From Bacteroidales bacterium (GTDB lineage: Bacteria; Bacteroidota; Bacteroidia; Bacteroidales; UBA932): DNA of 47,826 nucleotides. Shown one piece after another: positions 1-6,935 of the stretch. The stretch lies in contig JAKSKH010000015.1 of NCBI GenBank assembly GCA_024401855.1, forward strand, positions 1 to 47,826. Reading direction: 5' to 3'. The notes beneath the pieces were generated by a model. It was given only the letters and a program-made list of their open reading frames with translations, had not been told where the DNA came from and did not search any database. Every line of letters starts with the position of its first letter. Positions within the stretch are counted from its first letter, which is position 1. Both the position numbers and the translations under genes were made by a program.

Positions 1-2
1 TT

Positions 3-89
3 ACAGAAGAGAAAGTCAGCTTCGACCAGATGCCCACCGTGGTATCAGAGCTAAATCAGAAAAGAATCGCTATATTTGCAAGTCGTTAG
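3..89 (+). CDS. C-terminal tail of an unidentified gene, cut by the window edge
   Basis: A reading frame enters from the left edge and stops with TAG at 87-89, giving about 28 residues that include the segment SFDQMPTVVSELNQK. From memory this resembles the very N-terminus of small Bacteroidota helix-turn-helix/excisionase-like proteins, which often begin with a similar F-x-Q-(L/M)-P-x-(A/V)-V-S motif. If that is right, the frame is the broken front end of such a gene rather than a natural C-terminus. It could also be a chance frame. Identity is uncertain. Confidence 0.3.
   Translation, partial: TEEKVSFDQMPTVVSELNQKRIAIFASR
71..78 (+). promoter_or_regulatory. Possible Bacteroidota -7 promoter box (TATATTTG)
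   Basis: TATATTTG matches the Bacteroidota sigma factor -7 consensus TAnnTTTG exactly. It lies about 200 bases before obgE and could give that gene a long leader. No clear -33 TTTG sits 19-21 bases upstream. Confidence 0.35.
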
Positions 90-281
90 GCCATAATTTG
101 GTTTACGAAACAACAGATCTTTGAAATCGGCGGAGAAAATTCAGTGGAAAAACACTTTTTTCTATGCAATCCACTTTCAATTTGTAAGCAGGTTTGTCAA
201 TGGTTACTTATGACAGTTTTGTTACTATTTTGTTACTCCGGGCGGTTTTGAAGAACAAACAAAATTGATTTACAAAGGGTT
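90..281 (+). other. AT-rich leader of obgE with spaced GTTACT repeats
   Basis: This 192-base stretch holds no convincing gene. GTTACT occurs at 203-208, 221-226 and 232-237; the last two lie within identical TTTTGTTACT decamers at 217-226 and 228-237. No exact TAnnTTTG box is present inside it. The repeats could be a protein-binding array or the worn edge of an integrated element. Confidence 0.45.
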
Positions 282-1274
282 ATGGCCGATTCTAATTTCA
301 TAGACTACGTAAAGATTTATTGCGCTTCCGGTCACGGAGGGGCGGGTGCGATGCATCTGCACAGGGCCAAATACATACCCAAGGGAGGTCCCGACGGCGG
401 TGACGGTGGGCGCGGAGGCCATATCATCCTCAAGGCGAACTCGCAGTTCTGGACTCTCATCCATCTGAAGTACCGCAAGCACGTGAAGGCGGAGGACGGT
501 GAGAAAGGCGGGGCAGCCCTCATGCACGGAAAGAACGGTCAGGACATATTCCTCGACGTGCCTGTCGGAACCGTTGTGAAGGATGCGGAGACGGAGGAGG
601 TCCTTTTCGAGATGATGGAGGATGGAGAGGAGAGGATTCTCTGCCGCGGAGGCCGCGGAGGATGGGGGAACGACCACTTCAAGACCCCCACAATGCAGAC
701 CCCAAGATTCGCCCAGCCCGGCGAGGATGGGGAGGAGGGCGTTTTCGTTCTAGAACTCAAGCTTCTTGCGGATGTGGGTCTGGTTGGATTCCCGAATGCG
801 GGAAAGTCAACCCTGCTCAGCACGGTGTCGGCTGCAAAGCCCAAGATAGCGGATTACGCATTCACGACCCTGGAACCGAACCTGGGCATTGTGAGCTATC
901 ATGACGGAAGGTCCTTCGTGATGGCGGACATCCCTGGAATCATAGAGGGCGCCCACGAGGGAAGGGGAATAGGAATAAGGTTCCTGAGGCACATCGAACG
1001 TAATTCCGTGCTGCTGTTCATGGTCAGCTGCGAGCACGAGGACATTGCGTCCGGCTACAGGACTCTTCTGAACGAGCTCAAGCTCTACAATCCCGAACTT
1101 CTCACCAAACAGAGGGTCCTTGCGGTAACCAAATGCGACATAATCGATGTCGACATCGAGAAAGAGATAGAACCCACTCTGCCGAAAGGCATCCCTCACG
1201 TATTTATTTCATCGAGTTCGGGTGAAGGCATACCCGAATTGAAGAATCTTCTTTGGAAAGCGTTGCAGAAATGA
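282..1274 (+). CDS. obgE: GTPase ObgE/CgtA
   Basis: A ribosome-associated GTPase that acts in late 50S subunit assembly and in stress control. Residues 1-160 form the glycine-rich Obg fold, with repeated GG and GRGG turns. The G domain follows: Walker A GFPNAGKST at 169-177, switch II DIPG at 216-219, a G4 variant TKCD at 283-286 (the usual Asn replaced by Thr) and G5 around SSSSGEG at 310-316. At 330 residues it stops right after the G domain and lacks the C-terminal OCT extension of some homologues. The stop overlaps the start of the PAP2 gene (ATGA), so the two are probably cotranscribed. The family call is very secure. Confidence 0.97.
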   Translation: MADSNFIDYVKIYCASGHGGAGAMHLHRAKYIPKGGPDGGDGGRGGHIILKANSQFWTLIHLKYRKHVKAEDGEKGGAALMHGKNGQDIFLDVPVGTVVKDAETEEVLFEMMEDGEERILCRGGRGGWGNDHFKTPTMQTPRFAQPGEDGEEGVFVLELKLLADVGLVGFPNAGKSTLLSTVSAAKPKIADYAFTTLEPNLGIVSYHDGRSFVMADIPGIIEGAHEGRGIGIRFLRHIERNSVLLFMVSCEHEDIASGYRTLLNELKLYNPELLTKQRVLAVTKCDIIDVDIEKEIEPTLPKGIPHVFISSSSGEGIPELKNLLWKALQK

Positions 1275-1867
1275 CGGTACTGGAATATCTACAATATCTT
1301 GACAGGGACGTTACCCTGGCTGTCAATTCTTACGGAAGCCCGGTGACGGACCAGATATGGCAGTTCTTTTCCATGAAGGAGGTCTGGTACCCCCTTTATC
1401 TTCTCATTGCACTCGGACTTGTGTGGAGGCTCGGATGGAAGCAGGGACTCGTTTACGTTGTGGCCTGCGCTCTTACGGTGGTGGCCTGCGACCAGACAGG
1501 CAATTTTGTAAAGGATACGGTGCAGAGGCTTCGTCCTTGCTGGGATCAGCTTATGCAGGACGGAGGTTTGCGCATACTTGAAGACAAGGGTGGGCAGTTC
1601 GGCTTCTATTCAGCCCACGCTGCAAACGCCATGGGACTTGCCGTCTGTTCGTACAAGGGGTTCTGCAGGGGAGTGCGGGGCCGGCACAAACTTTACGGAA
1701 CCATTATGATTCTGTGGGCTTTGCTCGTTGGTGTCAGCCGGGTGTTCGTCGGAAAGCATTTCTGCGGAGACGTGCTCGTGGGTTTCGTCGCCGGAGTGGT
1801 CTTCGCCTGTATCTTCGCCGCCCTGGCGGATATCGCCATTTCGGTTTTCAGGCTTTCAAGGCGTTGA
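1271..1867 (+). CDS. PAP2-superfamily membrane phosphatase
   Basis: A 198-residue integral membrane phosphatase of the type-2 phosphatidic acid phosphatase family. Such enzymes dephosphorylate phosphatidate, undecaprenyl pyrophosphate or lipid A phosphates. The three family motifs are present: KX6RP at 81-89 (KDTVQRLRP), a short SAH at 114-116 in place of PSGH, and SRX5HXXXD with Ser156, Arg157, His163 and Asp167. Several hydrophobic segments flank them. I chose the ATG at 1271, which overlaps the obgE stop, over an in-frame ATG at 1253 inside obgE. The last 20 bases overlap the 3' end of the opposing lipid kinase. The exact substrate cannot be read from sequence. Confidence 0.9.
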   Translation: MTVLEYLQYLDRDVTLAVNSYGSPVTDQIWQFFSMKEVWYPLYLLIALGLVWRLGWKQGLVYVVACALTVVACDQTGNFVKDTVQRLRPCWDQLMQDGGLRILEDKGGQFGFYSAHAANAMGLAVCSYKGFCRGVRGRHKLYGTIMILWALLVGVSRVFVGKHFCGDVLVGFVAGVVFACIFAALADIAISVFRLSRR

Positions 1868-2792
1868 TGAAGCCGTCTTCCACGTAAATCGATACGGGCA
1901 GGCGTCCCTCGACTTCTCCGTCGAGTTCCAGGAAATCCGCAGCCGCCGAATTCATAGGCACGATTTCGAGGTTTCTGCATCTTGCGAACTTAACCTCCCT
2001 GGATTCTGTGAGCGTACCGTTGAAAAGCCTTGGTATCTGGCGGAACACCGTGGTGAGAGGAATCTTGGGCACAATCATCACGTCTATCATCCCGTCGTTT
2101 ATTTCCGCAAGCGGGACCTGCCTCATTCCGCTGCCGCTGTATTTTCCGTTACCTATAGCTATGGAATAGACGGGGCCGCTGTGAACTTCCTTTCCGTCCG
2201 CGATGACCTTGACTTCTATGGCATTGAGGTGCAAAGCGGTATGCCTCAGTGCATTAAGGTAGATCAGCTTGCTGCGGAAACCCCTTTCCTTGAGGAAATT
2301 CACCCTCTTGCACACGTGCGAGTCGAACCCGACACCTCCGCAATTGGCAAGGCAGTATGTCTTTCCGTCGGCGCTTTTCACGCGTACTATGTCCATCCTG
2401 GTGTACGAGTCCTTTACTATGAGGTTTACGGCCTCTTCGGAATCGTTGGGTATGCCGAAGGACTTTATCCAGTCGTTGCCGCTCCCTATCGGAACCACGC
2501 CGAGATGGAATTCTTCAGGATTTCCTGAATTCTCGTCGCACCATTTTATGATTCCGCTGAACGTCTCGTGGAGGGATCCGTCTCCGCCGACGGCTATTAT
2601 CTTCCTGTATCCTTTGTCCGCCGCCTCGTATGCAAGTGAAGTTGCGTGGCGCTTATGGTCTGTGAATTCGGTGACGTATCTTATTCCAAGCCTGTCCAGT
2701 TCCTTTTCGGCCGGAACCCATTTTGACATTGTCTTGCCGGAACCCGCCCTGGGGTTCACTATAAAATACAATTCGGTCTTGGTCTCTAGCAT
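1848..2792 (-). CDS. Diacylglycerol kinase-family lipid kinase (YegS/BmrU type)
   Basis: A soluble lipid kinase of 314 residues that phosphorylates diacylglycerol or a related lipid using ATP. Family motifs are clear: NPRAGSGK at 13-20, GGDGSLHET at 69-77 and PIGSGND at 101-107. I start at the ATG at 2792 because the homologous region begins there (LYFIVNPRAG). An upstream ATG at 2837 would run through both promoters of the divergent region. A TACATTTG box ends only four bases before the chosen start, so the message may be nearly leaderless. Its function is opposite to that of the neighbouring PAP2 phosphatase, whose gene it overlaps tail to tail by 20 bases. Confidence 0.92.
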   Translation of the reverse strand: MLETKTELYFIVNPRAGSGKTMSKWVPAEKELDRLGIRYVTEFTDHKRHATSLAYEAADKGYRKIIAVGGDGSLHETFSGIIKWCDENSGNPEEFHLGVVPIGSGNDWIKSFGIPNDSEEAVNLIVKDSYTRMDIVRVKSADGKTYCLANCGGVGFDSHVCKRVNFLKERGFRSKLIYLNALRHTALHLNAIEVKVIADGKEVHSGPVYSIAIGNGKYSGSGMRQVPLAEINDGMIDVMIVPKIPLTTVFRQIPRLFNGTLTESREVKFARCRNLEIVPMNSAAADFLELDGEVEGRLPVSIYVEDGFINALKA

Positions 2793-2796
2793 AGTG

Positions 2797-2804
2797 CAAA
2801 TGTA
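2797..2804 (-). promoter_or_regulatory. -7 box (TACATTTG) of the lipid kinase
   Basis: On the minus strand TACATTTG matches TAnnTTTG. Only CACT separates it from the ATG at 2792, which predicts a start of transcription at or next to the start codon. Confidence 0.55.
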
Positions 2805-2816
2805 GGAAATATTTTG

Positions 2817-2824
2817 TAAATTTG
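2817..2824 (+). promoter_or_regulatory. -7 box (TAAATTTG) of the parA operon
   Basis: TAAATTTG matches TAnnTTTG and lies 25 bases before the parA ATG. It is only 12 bases from the divergent box of the lipid kinase, so the two promoters probably interact. Confidence 0.55.
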
Positions 2825-2849
2825 CACCTCTTAGCATTCAGTTGAAGAT

Positions 2850-3638
2850 ATGGGTAAAATCATTGCAATTGCCAATCAGAAAGGCGGTGTGGGAAAGACC
2901 ACGACGGCAATCAATCTTGCCGCCTCCCTTGCGGTTCTCGAGAAGAACGTTCTTGTAATCGACGCCGACCCTCAGGCCAATACCACTTCCGGTCTTAACT
3001 TCTCTCCTGACGATGATCAGAAGAGGACTCTGTATGAACTGATGATAGGCAGTGTTTCCGTCGAGGATGTCCTCATACAGACGGAAATAGAGAGGCTGCA
3101 CATGATTCCGTCCCATATCAATCTTGTAGGAGCCGAGGTTGAAATGCTTGATATGCCGGAACGCGAATCAGTGCTCAAGAAGGCCCTCGCTCCGGTGAAG
3201 GACAGATATGATTACATAATCATAGACTGTTCCCCCTCCCTCGGGCTCATCACCATCAATTCACTGACTGCCGCCGATTCCGTAATAATTCCCGTACAGC
3301 CCGAGTTCTTCGCGCTGGAGGGTCTTGGAAAACTCCTTCAGACAATACGCCTTGTCCAGGGGGGAGTGAATCCGGACCTCCGCATAGAAGGTTTCGTGGT
3401 TACCATGTTCGACGGCCGCACCAAGGTTCATTCGCAGGTGCTCTCAGAACTCAGGGAACATTTCAAGGATATGGTCTTCAGGACCATCATCCAGAGGAAC
3501 ATCCGTCTGAGCGAAGCTCCTTCTCACGGAAAGCCCATTATCCTTTATGACATTATGTGCAACGGTTCCACAAATTACCTCAATCTCGCCAAGGAAGTGA
3601 TGGAACATAACAACGATACTGATGAGCAAGGAAAATAG
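2850..3638 (+). CDS. parA: Chromosome partitioning ATPase ParA (Soj)
   Basis: A deviant Walker-A ATPase of 262 residues that moves the ParB-parS complex of the replication origin along the nucleoid. The motif KGGVGKTT lies at 11-18 with the signature first lysine. Walker A' (VIDADPQANTT) and Walker B (YIIIDCSPSLG) follow. Length and the short N-terminus match chromosomal Soj-type ParA rather than plasmid type Ia ParA, which carries an extra DNA-binding domain. It is the first gene of the operon and its 3' end overlaps parB by 17 bases, consistent with coupled translation. Confidence 0.96.
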   Translation: MGKIIAIANQKGGVGKTTTAINLAASLAVLEKNVLVIDADPQANTTSGLNFSPDDDQKRTLYELMIGSVSVEDVLIQTEIERLHMIPSHINLVGAEVEMLDMPERESVLKKALAPVKDRYDYIIIDCSPSLGLITINSLTAADSVIIPVQPEFFALEGLGKLLQTIRLVQGGVNPDLRIEGFVVTMFDGRTKVHSQVLSELREHFKDMVFRTIIQRNIRLSEAPSHGKPIILYDIMCNGSTNYLNLAKEVMEHNNDTDEQGK

Positions 3639-4557
3639 GGGACTCGGAAAGGGTCTCGACGCCATTCTCGGAACGGTTCCGAACGCGGACCAGCTCCGCA
3701 AGCCGGTAGGTTATGTAAACAAGGAACTTGTGGGTTCCCGTCAAAGGGAGAATACCGCCGATATCCTCAGAATACCTGTGGATATGATTGAGGCCAATCC
3801 TTTTCAGCCCCGAGGCACATTCGACAAGAGTGCGTTGGATGAACTCGTGTCATCCATAAAGACGCTTGGCCTCATCCAGCCCATCACCGTGAGGAAAGTC
3901 GCCGAGGGCAGATTCCAGATCATCAGCGGTGAGCGCCGTTTCCGCGCCTGCAGGCAGGCCGGCATGACAGCGATTCCCGCCTTCATCCGCGAGGCGAACG
4001 ACCAGGGAATGCTCGAGATGGCCATAGTCGAGAACGTACAGAGGGAGAACCTCGACCCGATAGAACTTGCACTGAGTTATCAGCGTCTCATTGACGAATG
4101 CTCGCTCACCCAGGACGAAATGGCCGACAGGGTGGGCAAGAAGCGCGCGACTGTTGCCAATTCCCTGCGCCTTCTCAGGCTTCCGGCAAAGGTTCAGCAT
4201 GACATCAAGGTAGGTCTCATCAGCGCCGGACACGCCAAGGCTCTGCTTGGCCTGGAAGACCCCGTTGCGCAGGAACAGCTCTGCGACCTTACCATTTCCG
4301 AGGGCCTTTCCGTAAGGCAGCTTGAAGCCCTTGTGAGGAAGATGCTCATCAATCCGAATCTCAAGCCTTCCAAGACAGCCGGCAGACAGGAGGTACCGGA
4401 AGAGTACCGGCGTCTGGCCGAACATCTCGGAAAATATGTTTCCAGCGACATTTCCATGCGCAGGACTTCTTCCGGCAAGGGAATGATGACCATAAGGTTC
4501 AATTCCGATGAGGAAGTCACCCGTTTTCTTAATGCTCTGGAGGGAAGGGAAGACTGA
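3622..4557 (+). CDS. parB: Chromosome partitioning protein ParB (Spo0J)
   Basis: A parS-binding CTPase clamp of 311 residues. The N-terminus carries the LGKGLDAIL box, which usually contacts ParA. The ParB/Srx domain holds GERRFR at 103-108 and ENVQREN at 137-143, the CTP-binding motifs. A helix-turn-helix at about 161-186 (LTQDEMADRVGKKRATVANS) reads parS, and a C-terminal dimerisation segment ends near 305. The start overlaps parA, and the stop overlaps the next start by one base (TGATG). I found no good parS site in the window. Confidence 0.96.
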   Translation: MSKENRGLGKGLDAILGTVPNADQLRKPVGYVNKELVGSRQRENTADILRIPVDMIEANPFQPRGTFDKSALDELVSSIKTLGLIQPITVRKVAEGRFQIISGERRFRACRQAGMTAIPAFIREANDQGMLEMAIVENVQRENLDPIELALSYQRLIDECSLTQDEMADRVGKKRATVANSLRLLRLPAKVQHDIKVGLISAGHAKALLGLEDPVAQEQLCDLTISEGLSVRQLEALVRKMLINPNLKPSKTAGRQEVPEEYRRLAEHLGKYVSSDISMRRTSSGKGMMTIRFNSDEEVTRFLNALEGRED

Positions 4558-5444
4558 TGAGATTCAAGGGACTCCTCTTTTTCATTCTCCTGTCCGTCAA
4601 TGTGCTGGTGAGCGTTGACGCTGCAGCCCAGTTCAAGAGCGAGGCCTTCAAGCAGCAGTATAATAGCGACAAGCAGAAACAGAAGGACTCCACGGACGTT
4701 CTTTTCTCGTTCAAGGAATACTTTGCAGGGCTTTCCCACAAGCAGGACCTGAAGATTGGTACCGTATTCGGCGGTTCCGCCCTCTTCATCGGCGGGCAGC
4801 AGATTTATAACCGCCAGTACTGGAAGCTCCCGCTGGTTTACGGAGGTCTTGCCGGGGCTGTGGGCACGGGTGTGTACCTCAATACCCACGGCAACAAGGA
4901 TGCCGCCAAATATTGTTTCATAGGTGCCGGTGTCTGGTACTGGGCCACATTGATGGACGGTGTCCTGTGCTACAAGCCCAGTGTTTATCCCCATGCCGGC
5001 AAGGCTACCATCTTTTCCATTCTTGTTCCCGGACTGGGGCAGATTTACAATAAGGAATGGTATAAATTGCCTATATATCTCGGTGGGATGGCTTTTTCCA
5101 CCCACCTCTTCATCAACAATTCAAGGAATTACAACCGATACAGGAACATGTACATAGAAGCTTCCGATCCCGACAGCGGATATTCCGGCCCTCTTTCGGC
5201 GGAGAAGGCCAAGTATTACAGGGATGTTTACAGAAGGTACAGGGACTGGTCGGCTGTTGCCATACTCGGAGTATATCTTTTACAAATCATAGATGCCAAC
5301 GTCTTTTCCTACATGCATAATTTTGAGGTTGATGAAAAGCTTGCCGTAAAGGTCAGCCCCACAGTCATGATTCCGGAAATGCAGCTGGCCAGCAATTCGT
5401 CCCTTTCTCCCGCACTCGGCTTGAAGATGGGATTCACTTTTTGA
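4557..5444 (+). CDS. DUF5683 membrane protein
   Basis: A 295-residue protein of a Bacteroidota family of unknown function that often follows parB. It has an N-terminal signal or anchor segment (about 5-24, ending near AAAQ), followed by several hydrophobic segments. Two related motifs are visible: QIYNRQYWKLPLVYGG around residue 82 and QIYNKEWYKLPIYLGG around 161, so the membrane core looks like an internal duplication. It sits between parB and a lytic transglycosylase, translationally coupled to parB by a one-base overlap. A link between chromosome segregation and the cell wall is only an inference from this position. Confidence 0.8.
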   Translation: MRFKGLLFFILLSVNVLVSVDAAAQFKSEAFKQQYNSDKQKQKDSTDVLFSFKEYFAGLSHKQDLKIGTVFGGSALFIGGQQIYNRQYWKLPLVYGGLAGAVGTGVYLNTHGNKDAAKYCFIGAGVWYWATLMDGVLCYKPSVYPHAGKATIFSILVPGLGQIYNKEWYKLPIYLGGMAFSTHLFINNSRNYNRYRNMYIEASDPDSGYSGPLSAEKAKYYRDVYRRYRDWSAVAILGVYLLQIIDANVFSYMHNFEVDEKLAVKVSPTVMIPEMQLASNSSLSPALGLKMGFTF

Positions 5445-5458
5445 ATATATCAATCATT

Positions 5459-6853
5459 ATGAAGAGACTTATCATATCCTCATTCCTTCTGTTTTCCATC
5501 ATCCCTGCCGGGGCACAGGTGCCTTTTTCCGATCTGTTCAAGCATCCTGCACGCCGTGCCGTCGAGATGGAGAACACCAAGCTCAAGTCCAAGGTTGATT
5601 CTCTCCAGGCTCTCCTGGATGACATGGCTGCGGAAAAGGAGGCCGAGCAGGAAGCCGAAGCTCATATCTTTGATATTCCACGGGTTGAGAATCAGGGAGT
5701 TGAGGTTACCGACAGTCTTTTGAGCCTTTGGTATCAGAGCAATCAGCTCAAGGACTTCGATACTGTTCACGAGTACAATATGGATTCGCTTACTTTCTCT
5801 TCCAATGTTCCCGATTCCGTGATGATACGCCGTCTGGCCGACATGAACGCTTATATTACTCTGCCTTTCAATGAGACGGTACGCAACTATATGGTCCTTT
5901 ATTCGGAAAAGATGCCTACCAGGATGAACAGGGTACTTGGTTTGAGCGCCTATTATTTCCCCATCTTTGAAGAGACTCTGGCGAAGTACGACCTTCCTCT
6001 CGAACTGAAATATATGTCCATCGTAGAATCCATGCTCAACCCTACGGCAACGTCAAGGGTCGGTGCCAAGGGAATATGGCAGTTCATGTACCGTACGGCC
6101 AAGTCCTACGGTCTGAACGTGGATTCGTTCATAGATGAAAGAATGGATGTGCCCAAGGCGGTTGATGCGGCCGCACGGTACATGAAGGACGCATATAAGG
6201 TGTTCGGTGACTGGGCTCTTGCAATCAGTTCATACAACTGCGGTCCCGGCAATGTCACCAAGGCCATACGCAGAGCCGGCGGAAGCCGTTACTTCTGGGA
6301 CATCTATCCCTATCTTCCCCGCGAGACAAGAGGCTACGTTCCCGCTTTCGTCGGAGCGATGTACGCATTTACATATTACAAGGAGTACGGCCTGCATCCC
6401 AACGACGTTGGAATGCCGGCTCAGACAGATACTCTTCATATATGGAAGAAACTTCATTTCAAGCAGATCAATGAAGTTGTAGGAGTTCCAATGGAAGATC
6501 TTCAGAATCTTAACCCCCAGTATGTTCACGACATCATCCCAGGTACTGATAAGGAAGCCTGCGTGCTTCAACTGCCGTACAAGTGGACCGGACCTTTCCT
6601 TGATGCAGATCAGGATTCTCTCTACAACCACAGGCTCAAGGAACTTATGAGCGACGATGTCCTCAAGGCTGCGGAGAATCACAAAGCTACCTCAGCTGAA
6701 CCTGCCCGTAAGGTCTACAGGGTCAAGAATGGGGATTATCTGGGAAAGATTGCCTCCAGGAACCATGTTACAGTCGCTCAGATCAAGAAGTGGAATCATC
6801 TTAAATCTGACAAGATACGTGTGGGCCAGATTCTTTATCTGTACGCACGTTAA
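5459..6853 (+). CDS. Membrane-bound lytic murein transglycosylase, MltD type, with LysM
   Basis: A secreted peptidoglycan lyase that cleaves MurNAc-GlcNAc bonds to give 1,6-anhydro ends. Of its 464 residues, 1-20 are a signal peptide ending AGAQ. Residues 33-68 are a charged coiled coil. The SLT domain spans about 170-280 with the catalytic glutamate at 190 (SIVES) and the family segment AISSYNCGPGN. A single LysM domain (about 418-462) binds peptidoglycan. I chose the ATG at 5459, 14 bases after the DUF5683 stop, over an in-frame TTG at 5441. It is the last gene of the parA operon, which ends at the hairpin at 6873-6922. Confidence 0.92.
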   Translation: MKRLIISSFLLFSIIPAGAQVPFSDLFKHPARRAVEMENTKLKSKVDSLQALLDDMAAEKEAEQEAEAHIFDIPRVENQGVEVTDSLLSLWYQSNQLKDFDTVHEYNMDSLTFSSNVPDSVMIRRLADMNAYITLPFNETVRNYMVLYSEKMPTRMNRVLGLSAYYFPIFEETLAKYDLPLELKYMSIVESMLNPTATSRVGAKGIWQFMYRTAKSYGLNVDSFIDERMDVPKAVDAAARYMKDAYKVFGDWALAISSYNCGPGNVTKAIRRAGGSRYFWDIYPYLPRETRGYVPAFVGAMYAFTYYKEYGLHPNDVGMPAQTDTLHIWKKLHFKQINEVVGVPMEDLQNLNPQYVHDIIPGTDKEACVLQLPYKWTGPFLDADQDSLYNHRLKELMSDDVLKAAENHKATSAEPARKVYRVKNGDYLGKIASRNHVTVAQIKKWNHLKSDKIRVGQILYLYAR

Positions 6854-6872
6854 TCCTCAGTTTAACCGCTAA

Positions 6873-6922
6873 AAGAAATGCCGCAAACCGGACAGCGGAA
6901 AGTCCGGTTTGCGGCATTTCTT
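6873..6922. terminator. Bidirectional terminator, perfect 21-bp stem
   Basis: The arms 6873-6893 and 6902-6922 are perfect reverse complements around an 8-base loop (AGCGGAAA). The stem ends are AAGAAAT and ATTTCTT, giving a T-rich tail in both directions. It lies between the convergent transglycosylase and M16 peptidase genes and can serve both. Confidence 0.85.
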
Positions 6923-6935
6923 CAAATCCGGATTA

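Noticed and set aside
1872-1890. TTCCACGTAAAT, a second weak parS-like sequence near parA
   Set aside because: The core has a mismatch and the palindrome is broken; it is within the lipid kinase coding sequence.
1728-2528. A 266-codon open frame on the plus strand across the PAP2/lipid kinase junction
   Set aside because: It is antisense to the lipid kinase and out of frame with PAP2, both of which carry full motif sets.
4194-5105. A 303-codon minus-strand frame over parB and the DUF5683 gene
   Set aside because: It crosses two convincing genes on the other strand and has no family motifs.
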